Assembly: GCF_020509005.1 (NCBI RefSeq)
Contig: NC_063024.1
Location: 1,736,001 to 1,800,000 of the forward strand
Reading direction: 5' to 3'
Length of the DNA stretch: 64,000 bases
From: Fulvia fulva
Lineage: Eukaryota > Ascomycota > Dothideomycetes > Mycosphaerellales > Mycosphaerellaceae
Shown: in pieces, positions 11,045 through 21,959 of the stretch
Numbering within the stretch: position 1 is the stretch's first letter
Layout: every line of letters starts with the position of its first letter
The notes under the pieces: generated by a model
What the model saw: only the letters and a program-made list of their open reading frames with translations
Told to the model about the DNA's origin: nothing
Database searches by the model: none
Translations under genes and position numbers: made by a program

Positions 11045-11543
11045 ATGTCGACCTTCTCTCTGTGCGAGCAACCAGGCTTTGGCTTTGACTCCATACGTCT
11101 CACGTTCCCGGCTACGGTGTTCTTCACGTTTGGAGGGTTCTGGATGACGTTCGGGGCTACATTGACGCCTTTCTTCAATGCTATCAATGCATACTCCGAT
11201 CCGGCGGGGGTTTATCGCAGTTTCGCGATGTTCTTGATCTCTATGGCGGCGCTCTGTTTGCTGTACATGATCGCCGCGCTGAGGACAAATATTTGCCTGG
11301 TCGCTATCTTGTTCTGCTTTACGATGACCTTCCCCTGCCTTACTGCGAGTTACTTCTATGCGGCGAATGGACTTTTGACACTGAGCAGGACGACGAGGGT
11401 GGCAGGGGCGGCGTTTGCGTGTTATCTTTAGTTTAACTTGATTTTGGAGAGTGGATTTTCCGTTGACGTTGCTGGTGGGGGATCTTAGCGAGTATGTTAA
11501 GGGGAAGAGTGATATGGCGAAGAGGGAGAGGGATTTGGTATGG
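11045..11543 (+). pseudogene. Decayed GPR1/FUN34/YaaH-family (acetate transporter-like) gene
   Basis: Residues typical of the C-terminal two thirds of the six-helix GPR1/FUN34/YaaH family are clear: LTFPATVFFTFGGFW, FGATLTPFFNAINAY, then the helix LISMAALCLLYMIAALRTN. The frame meets TAG at 11429-11431, yet the same frame continues with FNLILES. The next conserved block (DFPLTLLVGDLSEYVKGKSD) is found only after a further frame change near 11452. The N-terminal NPAPLGL block was not found upstream. One in-frame stop, one frameshift and a missing N-terminus argue for a pseudogene. Intact members transport acetate or ammonium at the plasma membrane. Confidence 0.78.
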
Positions 11544-11824
11544 ATGGTGGGGCGATGTATATTACTAGCATGACTTGGGCATAACGACAGCATTGTATGG
11601 ATGTACATGAGAGATAACTTACATGTAGTATGAACGACCATGTTGCGCCAAGTCTTTCGTCGGCGATATGCTTCACTAAATCCGACCCTTATCCGCGCCC
11701 TCGGCACAGCTTCCAGCACCCATCACTAAACATCACGGCGGTCAGCGTTTGTTTATCGCTTACCTCTCTTCCAGCATTCTTTGGGATTGGAATCGGGACT
11801 GGAGCTTGGTGAGGCGTTATCATC

Positions 11825-14211
11825 ATGTCTGCATCTAGAGACGCCTTTTCGCCGGCTGCGTCGTGGCAGACGGAAACGGATGATGACGAGATGGACTTTG
11901 AGGTGCGTGAAAGGCAGCCTGACAGCGAGGGATGACGAGAGGCGTCTTGTTGCATTGGTGAGAGATGGGGATACTGATATGCCGTACAGCTCGCCAGCGA
12001 CGAAGTGACACCCTCCGTAGACGACGCCGAAGAAGAGGACGAAGGCGAGGGGACGACGCTTTACTACGATGCGGAAGAAGGAACGTTAAGAGATGCAGAT
12101 GGCGATGAGGTCAGATTCGAGGTCGGCGACTCAGAAGAGCCGGAAGATCAAGACGAGAACGAGGAGGAAGACGAGGAGGGAGAAGGCGGTCGAACACCCC
12201 AGCAAGACCAACCCCAAGCCACAGCACAAACAATCACAAGTACGTCCCTCGCCACCACCGCTCCTCTTCGACCAGCTCGCTTGAGACGCGTGAGTCTTCC
12301 CCATTCGTTAGAACATACGCGCTGATATGCTTCTGCTACGTTGTAGTAACCCAGCAGCAGCTAATGCAATTCCTCTCACATCCGGGCCTGCGAGGCATGT
12401 TCGCGAACAGTGGCATTGCGACGCGATCGCAGGTGCGGAGGGCACATGTGCAGCTTGACGAGGGGGAACAGGATGATGACGAGCAGGAGTACCTGGGCTA
12501 TGGTGTGAGACGAAACGCGCGGAGGCGACGAGCACCTGTTGGAGACCGATACCCACCCATTCCGAATCCGGAGGGGAAGAAGTTGATGGATAGTGGGCAG
12601 TTTGGCTCGAATGATCGGTGCGAACATACTACGTGTGGTGCACCTCTCTCGAACGATACCCTCAGAAAGCGTAAGAAGCTGGCCAGGAGGATGTTTGACC
12701 GGGAGATGGGTGTGGAGAACCGTGGTCGCGCTCGTGCGCTTGGTGGACTTGCATCGCAGGAGCTGATACCCGGAAGTAAGGCGGACCTCATCATCAACCT
12801 CAACGCACGATGTTATTCTGGACAGTTCTCGGAGGATGGCAGCTTCTTCTTCGCCTGTGGTCAGGACTTCAAGGTGCGCATGTACGATACGAGCAATCCT
12901 TACGACTGGAAGTACTACAAGACGGTACATTACTATGGTGGACAGTGGACGATCACAGATGCATCTCTATCACCGGACAACAAGCTACTGGCGTACAGCA
13001 GTATTCGGAGTCAAGTGTGTCTGGCGCGAACAGAGCAGGGCGATATGTCAGATCCGCAGCACCTGGACTTCAGCGACATGGGTCGCGGCGGGCATGGAGG
13101 CGGTGGCGGTGGTGGGTGGGGACGAAGTCGAGGGCACTTTGGCATCTGGTCGCTTCGCTTCTCTGGTGATGGCCAGGAGATCGTGGCTGGTACCTCAGAT
13201 CAGTCGGTCTATGTGTACGACATTGAGACGAAGAGGAGCATCCTGCGCATTCCTGGGCACACCGATGATGTGAATGCTGTGTGCTTCGGTGATAAAATGT
13301 CACCGCACATTCTCTACTCCGGCTCTGACGACACCACACTCAAGGTCTGGGATCGACGATCACTGGCCAGCATGAGACCGGCTGGTATGTTCTTGGGACA
13401 CACCGAAGGTCTGACCTACATCGACAGCAAAGGTGACGGACGCTACGTGATCTCAAATGCCAAGGACCAAACCTGTAAACTCTGGGACCTCCGAAAGATG
13501 ATCTCCACCGACGACGGCGAACGCATCAATCCACAAGACTACACCACAAATTTCGACTACCGCTTCTCACCCTACGACACCGACGACCACACCCCTCACC
13601 CGAAAGACTGCTCTCTCGTTACCTTCCGCGGCCATCGCGTCCTCAAAACTCTTATCCGCTGCCACTTCTCCCCACCCGGCTCCACCGACGGCCGCTACAT
13701 CTACTCCGGCTCCCACGATGGCAAAATCTACGTCTGGAACCTCGACGGCACCCAAGCCGGGGCGCCCATCAACGTCCTCGCCGCCACAAAGAACTCCCGC
13801 CCCGTCGATGACGAACAATACGTCGACCGCTACGACTACTACGGCCGCGGCGGAGTCTGGAAGACAATCGTCCGCGACTGCTCATGGCACCCCTCCGCCC
13901 CTGTCATCGCCGCCACATCCTGGAATGGCTGGGACCATGGTCTAGGCACCTGCACAGTCCACAGCTGGAACGACGGAATGGAAACGGACGAAGTCGGCGA
14001 GCCTGACGAGGCAGAATGCAAATCTGGCGCTGCGTACGCCAAGGCTTCGAGCCTGGGGGCTAGTCCGATGGGGGCCCGCGTTACGGCGCACTTGCAGCAT
14101 GATCAGAGGTATTATGGGCAGCCTAGCAATAATGCGAATCAGACGAGTCGGAGGACGAGGTTGAGGGATAGGATTGGGTTGGGGGCGCTGTGGGGTGGGG
14201 ATGAGGATTGA
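11825..14211 (+). CDS. WD40-repeat protein of the DCAF11/WDR23/LEC14B type
   Basis: Three exons: 11825-11902, 11990-12239 and 12347-14211 (730 residues). Phases agree at both GT..AG introns (donors GTGCGT and GTACGT). The N-terminus (MSASRDAFSPAAS) leads into a long Asp/Glu-rich segment and a helical part (QQQLMQFLSHPGLRGMF). WD repeats follow: CGQDFKVRMYD, LLAYSSIRSQVCL, IVAGTSDQSVYVYD, LYSGSDDTTLKVWDRR, ISNAKDQTCKLWDLR and YSGSHDGKIYVWNLDG. Two WDxR boxes (VWDRR, LWDLR) are the type used to bind DDB1, so the likely role is substrate receptor for a CUL4-DDB1 ubiquitin ligase. A Gly-rich loop (about residues 355-365) is inserted before the third blade. An in-frame acidic tail follows the UGA stop. 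Confidence 0.88.
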
Positions 14212-14379
14212 CTCACCGATGATGATGGCGAGGGTGAAGGGGATGAGGAGTTTGATGAGGCGCAGTATGATGATATGAGTGATGAGGAAGAAGAGGGTGA
14301 AGAGGAGGATTTGGCGGGGATTGAGTTTGTGGATGAGGATGCTAGTAGTAGTGAGGGAAATGGGGATGGGTCGGAGTGA
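14212..14379 (+). other. In-frame acidic extension downstream of the WD40 gene's UGA
   Basis: Directly after the UGA at 14209-14211 the same frame stays open for 55 codons to another UGA at 14377-14379. The encoded segment is dominated by Asp and Glu (for example DDMSDEEEEGEEEDLAG), like the acidic N-terminus of the same protein. The stop context is UGA-C. This may be a readthrough tail, a formerly coding C-terminus or low-complexity 3' UTR. Confidence 0.55.
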
Positions 14380-14579
14380 AGGAACTACCCAAGTGGAGAT
14401 ATGGGGAGTGTGTATACTTTGCGGCTGAGGAGCTGCGGCACGGCCTAGACGGCGAGATTTCTACGACAGAGTCATGATGGCGTTTGCGATGGGTGCGGGG
14501 TGTATAGGGAGTACAGCAGGCGTTAGATCCGGGTCGCTCACGCTATGCATGATTGTCTTATCGTGCACTTGGCGTTTGC

Positions 14580-16950
14580 TACTGTCACATGTCAATGCAT
14601 CAAAGGTATATAAGCTCACAGATTTCCGGTGACCTTCGACAATCCTCATTAGCTCAACGGTACGGCGTATGAACACTTCGCAGTGTACAGCGCCCTGTCT
14701 CGCATGGCTGGCTACCCACTACAGCATTATGGTGCTGAAGCGGTCTGTTCATCGTGCGTTCTGGTGGATTAATGTCGATTGTTTTTGCCATATCATCCCC
14801 TTTTGCCCCTGAGTCCAATCTTGCCTGTCTTGCGGACCACATGTGCTGAGGATGAAGGTATATACACTTGTAAGACGATACTGCTCCTCGACAATCACCA
14901 TTAGCTCAATGGCTGAATTAGAAAGCGGCGAATTTCGCTGTCATGTCAAATGCAAGTTCCCGACACTCTTCCTCCCATTAGCAACAAATCAATGTTGCTC
15001 AAGTGGTACTATTGGCCCTTGGGCTGCTGTTGGGCTAGTGGTGATTGTTTTGCCATTCTCATTACCGTTGGCTTTGGTCTGATCGTGCATGTGCTTTTTG
15101 CAAAGTCACATGTCATCGGGTCAAGGCTACATATCCTTGCAAGACTATGATGCTCTTCGACAATCGTCATCAGCTCAATGGTACGACATGTGAAGACCGC
15201 ATGAATGGTTGGATTTCTTTGGATTGACGGCTGTACCATCGGACCAGCGTACGGAGCGCTCATTTGACTCGTTGTCGTCTACTGTAAGGCCGCTGCTGGG
15301 CTGACGGCGATTGTTTCGCAGGCGGTCTTGCTTTGTCTTGCCTTTGCATTTGATAGCGGGCATGGTACTGCTTTTTCAGCATTGGCAACGTGCTCTTGAC
15401 GAGCGTACATGTATTCATGATTTTGTGCTGCCTTTCGACAGTCATCGTTAGCTTAATGGCAAGGCGCATGTCTCTTTCAGCGGTTCAGCGTCCATCATGG
15501 CGGATCTTCCACAGGCTAGCGATATCAAGCGCTAGCTCGTTGATAAGTCCGCTATGAAGCTGTTGAGCTAGCGACGATTGTTCTTTTGATCCGTTCCTTT
15601 TACCTTGTTCCACATTGCCAGGTTGATGTTCCACGACCTCGGAGAGTTGAAGTTCAGTCTTGTTGTAGCATCACGACACTGCGGGATGTATCTTCAAACT
15701 GGCGGCAATCTTTTTGCACTTTCTTGCCCACTTGAGCTTCCAGAAGCAGTTGACCTCGCCCTTTTGCTCTGATTACCGTCAGCAGGTACACCGCACATAC
15801 AAAGATAAGATACCTACCTCTCGAGGATCGCCGCCAGTTTGGAGGTACGCATTAGTCATAGCTTTCAGGTATGTCTGATCAATGCCGCACATCGATTCGA
15901 TGTGACAAAGCCTATTCGACAGGCTAGGCCGTGCTGTCTGCCTGAGTTGGTCGCCATCGAGCTGGTGGTGGTCTTTCTGCTTTTTGCCTGCCCTTTGTCG
16001 TTAGGGACTTAGTCACGCTGCTACACTTCAGCACCCGAATCGCCTGCAGCTTTGGCGATAGGAGCCGGGTGTTGATGGGAAGTTGACATCGTATCAACGT
16101 CGCTCGTAACCATGCATCTGGTCCGCATCCTATTGGACATCTTCCGCATCAAGAGGCAAAACCGAGCTGCCGTCAATCCTTTTGCGTCTAGTCGTCCTCA
16201 CACCACACACCTCTTGACCATTCTCCTCTTTTGCATTCCCTCGCCAAGAGATGGTGACCTATAAGCACTGATAACATCCACGTGCCTTCGACGATTGTCA
16301 TTGGCTCAATGGTATACCTGTCAGACACGTCAGTAAGACATGCATGATCGCACCGGAACATTCGCGATTCACAGGAAGCTTTGTCGAGGCTTCGTTTTGT
16401 CGTGTGTTGTGGGACTGGTAATCGCTGGGTTGGTGGTGATCCTTTTGCTTCCCGATTGCCTTCGATTCCAGGACATGCTAGGACCCGTCAGTCATCCATA
16501 TTTGTTTTTAACTTTTATGCATTCCCGTGCTTCAAAGCATGTGCCGCAGGGTCATATCAAGACCGGACTCCCTAACACAACATCTCAATGAATATGTATG
16601 GCCGAGGCGATTCTTCCACGAGCGGATAAGTTAATCATCCCAGGTCGTGTCACGTCTTGCCCAATCTGCGGTCGTCAATATGCTGCTGAATGTTGGTATG
16701 CTCTTGCGATCCGGCAGTTCGCTCCATTGTCACAAGCCCTTTGGCGTTGTAGGGCCTTTGGAGTCCGCCATGCTCGACAGTTCTCGTTGGCATAGCGGTA
16801 TACCTGTCGGGCGCCAAAAGCGCATGGTAGACTCTGCTGCATGCTGTGCCCGACTCGCCATGTGTGTGCATGGCTGCTGGAGCGTAGAGGTGGACACCGC
16901 TGGGCCAATGTAGACCGTTCTTTTTGCTGCCGTTGCCCTCGACCTGAAGA
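14580..16950. repeat. Diverged tandem array, unit about 250-285 bp, with tRNA-like A-box motif
   Basis: A landmark of the form TTCGACAATC.TCATTAGCTCAATGG recurs at 14634, 14886, 15155, 15433, 16285 and 16771, spaced 252, 269, 278, 852 (about three units) and 486 bases. A second landmark (GCTG.TGGGCT.GTGGTGATTGTTTTTGCC) recurs between them near 14735, 15021, 15287, 15556, 15951, 16410 and 16895. A third (CACATGT....TCAAGG.TATATA) precedes most copies. The core TAGCTCAATGG fits the RNA polymerase III A-box consensus. Two units have B-box-like sequence about 35 bases later (15208, 15482). No ORF spans the units. On the minus strand the landmark reads TIELMTIVEE in several copies. Confidence 0.72.
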
Positions 16951-17244
16951 CATGTCATTCGGTTCCTGGCTAGAGGGTCTCTGTGAGGTGATGCTGGAAT
17001 CATTCATGCTCTTTCGAATTTCGCTTCCGACGACATATGGTACACTACCGCGTGAATCGCCGTTTGTCAGATCTCTGCCTCAACGCCTCGCCATGCCTGG
17101 TTGTGACACTTTTGGAATCGCGCTTCCTTCTCCAACGAAGGACTTCTGCTCTTTCTGTAGTCTTCGCCCCTCCCCACAAGCCGTCCTCTTTCTATGCTCA
17201 CAGTATCTCGGCGCGCGCTACGATCTCGCTCTCGCCGTTGTGTT

Positions 17245-17603
17245 CTATGCGCCGCCGACCAGAATGTTGTTCACTGGAATGTGGACTGATCCGGGGATGT
17301 TAGCAAGCGTCCTCCTGTGCCTGTGCGCAAGATCGCTGGGCGCTTCAAAAGGGAGACGTACTCAGCTTGACGACGTAGCCAATAACACCCATAATGATGA
17401 AACCCATGCCCACTGCTTGTGCTATCCGGAGGAACTCGCGCTTATCAGCTGTGACCGCAGTGTTAGTATGCATGACTTGTATATGCGCAACCACCTCTGC
17501 GCGCCCATCAAATCGACATACGCTTGCTACATCGTGTGATAAATTGTTTGCCGTCCTTCGCGAACTCTCTTGGCATCTCCAACAGCTCCTTTGCTTGGTC
17601 CAT
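17245..17603 (-). CDS. SSS1: Sec61 gamma / Sss1, translocon subunit
   Basis: Three exons on the minus strand: 17603-17522, 17448-17362 and 17285-17245, giving 69 residues. All phases match, and the last intron has a CTAAC branch site before its CAG acceptor. The protein begins MDQAKELLEMPREFAKDG and continues KPDKREFLRIAQAVGMGF. A single membrane helix follows (IIMGVIGYVVKLIHIPVN) and it ends ILVGGA. This is the whole Sec61-gamma/SecE architecture, a tail-anchored clamp of the ER protein-conducting channel. No exon exceeds 90 bases, so the gene is invisible to ORF-length methods, and a longer spurious ORF covers it on the other strand. The tandem repeat array lies just beyond its 3' end. Confidence 0.95.
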
Positions 17604-18267
17604 CGTGTCTGGTCGTGGTATGTGAGTCGCGAAGGTGTAGTGTGTGAGGTCGGAGTGGTGTGAGTCGTTGATGAATATTGATTTCTGTCGTGGTGCAGTG
17701 GCGTCAAATGTGGTCCTCTTTGGATGGAGTCGAGGTTAAAGTCTAGGTGTCCAGACCGCTTTCCTCAGGGATATCTCGGCAGGCGCCGAGCTGCACCTGC
17801 AGGCCAAGCACGCTAGTCAAAGTATAATTCGAGTACCTTGGCGTGCTTGGGAAAGAGCGATGTGATAGTGGTGCAATAGCCCGGCATTGAGCAGGTGATA
17901 TCGATTCGGAACGTCGCATAGGCAAGATCCGATGTGCTCATGTCTTGCTACAGCTTCACATGGTTGCATGGGGCAAGCATGTGGCGTATCCGCGCCACCT
18001 CGGTCCATCCCTTGGCTCGGCTGCTATCCGAAATAAACCACGCGCGTGAAGCTCGCCACTACAAGACGTCCCTCCATCTTCCCAGTTTCCACTTTTTCCA
18101 CCATCTCAACCCACGGTCGTTACATTCGGACACCAAGCAAACGCGCCAAAAGTGTTGAAACGACACACAAACACACGAATTCTGAGGACTGGAACACGGC
18201 ACGGAAGCGCAAAGTCTGCACAGAAACCACGAAAGGGGCGCACGCGCCGCGAATCTTCGAAACAACC

Positions 18268-18981
18268 ATGAAAGGCTCTACCACTGCGCATTGTGGCGCT
18301 CTATCACGACTCGCGACCTTTTTGACTCTTCTACTGTCTTTTGCGAACACGATACACGCGGTACGTTGCCTAAGCCTGGCACGCAAAGGATCTCCGCGGC
18401 GAAGTTGTGTTTGTTCGAGGCCAGCGCCGAGGCATTGTCGCAGCAGACTTCAAGAGTCTTGCCAATGAGCCCATGCTGGTCACACAGACGAACATTCCTC
18501 CGCCGTGATCGCCTTTGCTGCGAAGATGTTCTGGGCTTTCGCTGACTTCTACAGACAACGAACACCATCTGCCGCGGCCAATGGGGCTTCCTGAACGGCA
18601 CTGCAGAGCTCCCCATTGCGCTGGACCATTTCATTTCGGAGCAGAAAGGCATTGAAGCTGATTGTCTGCCTGCGAGGTCTGGGCAGGGGACGTGTCATGA
18701 CGTTGAGGGACTTGTGGGATTGCAGGGCCATGGATTGGGGTTGGCTTGGTGTAACGATGTAAGTGGTGTATTCCACCGACGCCAGGCGATGGATACGTGC
18801 GCGTCCGCAGAGTGAGGGAGTTGCTGACCGTGAACAGAACGACCACAGACTGTGTCTAAGCCACACCAACCTGGCAAGACGACTGCAGTGGACGATGTTT
18901 ACCTGCTGGCAAATGAGCGAGCAGTTCGCGGGCCAGACCATGTACGATGACAACACGAACGTTATCGTCAAGTCGCTTTAG
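18268..18981 (+). CDS. Small secreted cysteine-containing protein, effector-like
   Basis: Exon 1 (18268-18360) encodes a clean signal peptide ending ANTIHA, directly before a GTACGT donor. Exons 18555-18758 and 18838-18981 follow, all phase 0. The second junction is a strong GTAAGT..CAG intron. The mature part (about 116 residues) starts TTNTICRGQWGF and has six cysteines, in ICRGQ, ADCLP, GTCHD, AWCND, RLCLS and FTCWQ. No known domain is seen. An additional small exon near 18425-18478 (open, protein-like, RRGIVAADFKSLANEPML) could be included, but its donor would be weak. Function is unknown; size, secretion and cysteines fit fungal small secreted proteins. Confidence 0.6.
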
Positions 18982-19280
18982 GGTGCTGGTCAGTGGGACG
19001 TAGTGACGGGAAGGTATTGGGAGGAAGGGTTCGTATTAGCATGGCGCTGGTGCACGTGTAATGTGATTTATGCATAATGGTTCTCAAACAATTTGATTTG
19101 TGGGTCGTAGTACCACGACCTCTTGTCCTTTGCAAATCAATCAAATGCAATCTGTTTTTACTTCTCAGCTGGACTCCAGCATTCCTCTCATCAGTCGCCG
19201 AGATCGGTTGCCGCTCGCTAGGACTGGTCGCAGTCGTTGTTGATGATTCCTGATCTTCCAGTCGCACATGCAGGACCTCA

Positions 19281-20578
19281 CTACCCAGTCGAGTCAATTG
19301 TGACGGCGTACTTCTCGCGTACCGCTGCATCTGGGACACGACCCTTCTCGAAGCCCTCCTCCGTCATCCGGCGCAACACAGCGATTGTGAACACCTTTGG
19401 CCACTTCCGTCCATACTTGTCGAAAGTCTCCGGCTTGAGGACGGCGGCCATGTAATCCACAGTCCAGCGCCAAATAGGGGAGCTGACTGCCTACAAACAG
19501 AAGGGGTGTTAGCTATACTCGAGAACCACGTAGCAGTGTCTTAGACTATGGTGGACCGCGTGAGATATGCGCTGCACGACGCGCTCCATGTTCACCACAG
19601 TCTCAGACGCTGCTTGACCCTTCCAAAACGTACCAGGAGGGCGAACGCCTTCGTCGTGGCATAGCCGCCCAGCAGCTTGTGGTCCACCTCGTAGCAAATG
19701 AGGGCGTCCATGATGGCACTCAAGAACTGGGCGTCACCGAGGTAGTCGCCCAAGCGCCAGCAGCTGAACAGCGCCAAGGTCCTCCAACTGTGCGGCGGCG
19801 TGGTCGCGTCTGCGAGGCCATTATGTTCGCGAACGGCCTTGAAACTGGCATCGATGATTCCGGACAAGTCGAATGATTTGGTATAGCACCACTGGAGGTA
19901 TGCGTCGAATTCGACTGGCAGGAAGTCGGGCAGAGAAACGGTCTTGTCAGTCGATTCGATCCAGCGCTGGCCGATGAAGGCGGCTTTGAAGAAGGTGGAG
20001 GTTGAGCAGATGACATCTTTGTGGGCTTTGAAGGGTTTTTGGGTGGTGCCTTCTCCTACGATGACGGTGGCGATGTCGTCGAAGGTGGACCTAATACAGA
20101 TATTTGGTCAGCGGGCTCATTCTATAATGGTGCAATGGTTCTCGACGACGAAAACTGTGGCCGCTGCACAATCACAGACTCGTCTCTTGTAAGCGGCGAC
20201 GGATGCTCCGCAGCGCAGTAAATGCTGTAAACATGGAAGCGGAAGCGTTGCACGACGCGCCTCTCTACGAGATCGCTCAGGCCGACGGTGCACGGGGTTG
20301 ACTTGGACCTACTTGATTCGCTTGCGCTCCGGCTCAGCCTCGAGAGACTTGCGTTTCGACGACGGCGGAGTAGCAGCTTGGGGAGCGCTTGCTGGCGGTT
20401 GAGCAACAGTCGGCGGTTGAGCAACAGTCGGCTGTGGTGGCATCGGATTGGCAGCATTTTGAGCCGGTGGTCGTTGGGCAGCGATGTTGGCCAAGTGCTG
20501 TTGCTGCGCCCTCATCATCATCTGCTGCTGTCTCATCAGCTGCATCCATTGCTGTTGTGTCAGTTGCGCTGCTGCCAT
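19281..20578 (-). CDS. BTB/POZ-domain protein (intact copy of a neighbouring pair)
   Basis: Three exons on the minus strand: 20578-20313, 20090-19634 and 19490-19281 (310 residues). Donors are GTAGGT and GTACGT, and all phases agree. The N-terminal 88 residues are Gln/Pro/Ala-rich and end with a basic nuclear-localisation-like patch (KRKSLEAEPERKRIK). The fungal BTB fold follows: FDDIATVIVGEG, FKAHKDVICSTSTFFKAAF, SLPDFLPVEFDAYLQWCYT, then CWRLGDYLGDAQFLSAIMDAL. The C-terminal helical part contains SPIWRWTVDYMAAVL. Such proteins are common in filamentous ascomycetes and mostly uncharacterised. A paralogue with the same layout lies immediately upstream. Confidence 0.78.
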
Positions 20579-20877
20579 GGTTGTGCACCACGCTGGAAGT
20601 TTGGAATAAAGAGTAATGTGGAGGAAGTACCAAAGAAAGTCTGATGTAAAAGAAGAAAGCAAAGGCACGTTTGCAGAGCGGCCGCAGACTAAGTACCCAC
20701 TTGCAAACGCTGCATGTGAAAGCCGCCGGGCGGCTGGCAGCCGGCAGCCGACAGCGCTGCATCGACGTAATACCGTAATACCGCAATACCGCAATACACA
20801 CCACAACCACCAAGACCCCCTGCTCAGAAGCTCAAGCTCAAGATGAGCCCCTCCGTATCAATCCATCGACTCCATCC

Positions 20878-21959
20878 CTACCCCTCCTCCATCACCATAT
20901 ACGCCACCCCCCTCCCTCCCTCCAAACTCGGCACCATCTCCAACCTCCCACCCGCCGGCATCTCCAACATCCTCACAAACAACGCCACCAAGAACTCCTT
21001 ACTCCACGCCCACTGCATTTCCTCCACGTGTCGCTTCGTCACGACTGGGGCGAGGAGATCGATGGACCAGCGTTGTAGCGGATTACCCTCCCAAGTCTGC
21101 CTTGCCGCTCTTTCCTCGCCAGCCTTGTCACCAGCGCCGTGAGGAGGAGCTCTTCGCGGCTCAGGCGCAACCAGCCCAGAAATCTCCAGCGCCACATCAA
21201 CCCCCTCCATCGCGACCTGCCTCGACTGTCGAAGCAACTGCCTCATCGCGGCATTCTGGAACGCCGCATCTTTCAGAAAGTCTCCAAGGAGCCAGAACGA
21301 CACGAGGGTCCTCATTACGAACCCCCGTCCTCAAATCCCCCTTGCCATCTCCCCCGTCCCTCCCCTCTCGTCCCTCCATCTCCCCCTCCACAATCTTCCT
21401 AACAACAGGTTTAACATCCCACCCTCCCCCTCCCCCTCCCTCCACCGTCTGCGTCTGTCCACACCATTCCACATACGCCCCAAACAGCCCCGGCCTCACA
21501 TCCGGTAACAAAATAGGAGCCGTCATGCCTACTTGTCGGAATTTCATGGTGATGGGGTGGAAGAACTGCAATCTCGCGCTGATGAGGTCGATGGGGAGTG
21601 TGAAGGTTTGGATTTCTGGGGCTGTACCGACGAGGATTTTGATGGTTTGGATGAGGGGTTTGCTGGTGGTGTGGTGAACCTCTGGGTGGTGGGTGGGTGG
21701 GGGAGGGCAGAGCGGTGGAGGTTTTGGGGTGGAGGGGGTGGGATTTTGATGGCCTTGGTGGATGTTTAGGGGGCTTGGGAGTGTCGGTGGAGGTGGAGGT
21801 GGAGGGCTGTGTGCGTTTTAAAGCTTTTGGTTGGGGATTCTCGGTAGAAGATCGTTTACGTTTTGATGCTTCTGGTTTGGTGGTGGGAGTCGGAATGGTT
21901 GTGATGGGATTCCCGTCGCTACTACTCGGAGGCTTCTTGCGCCAGCCGAGGGGTGGCAT
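20878..21959 (-). pseudogene. BTB/POZ-domain paralogue with frame breaks
   Basis: The layout copies the neighbour at 19281-20578. A Pro/Ser/Lys-rich N-terminus with a KRKR patch starts at ATG 21959. BTB strands follow (TIKILVGTAPEIQTFTLPID, ARLQFFHPITMKFRQVG, PGLFGAYVEWCGQ), then FWLLGDFLKDAAFQNAAM and a C-terminal part with NPLQRWSIDLLAPVV, ending at 20878. The N-terminal segment, the BTB core and the C-terminal part lie in three different frames, changing near 21700 and near 21320. I find no GT..AG intron at the first break, where GT dinucleotides are nearly absent. Either the gene is broken or the low-complexity C/G-rich tracts contain sequence errors. Confidence 0.6.

Noticed and set aside
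14634..15500. True tRNA genes in the tandem array
   Set aside because: Only the A-box is well matched. Acceptor and anticodon stems do not pair, and B-boxes are weak.
16841..17539. 232-codon + strand ORF
   Set aside because: It lies antisense to the three-exon Sec61-gamma gene and has no domain.
18046..18468. 140-codon ORF containing the signal peptide
   Set aside because: The real product uses the internal ATG at 18268 and leaves this frame at the GTACGT donor.
20309..20578. Stand-alone 89-residue Gln-rich protein
   Set aside because: A GTAGGT donor two codons before the stop joins it in phase to the BTB domain, matching the layout of the neighbouring paralogue.
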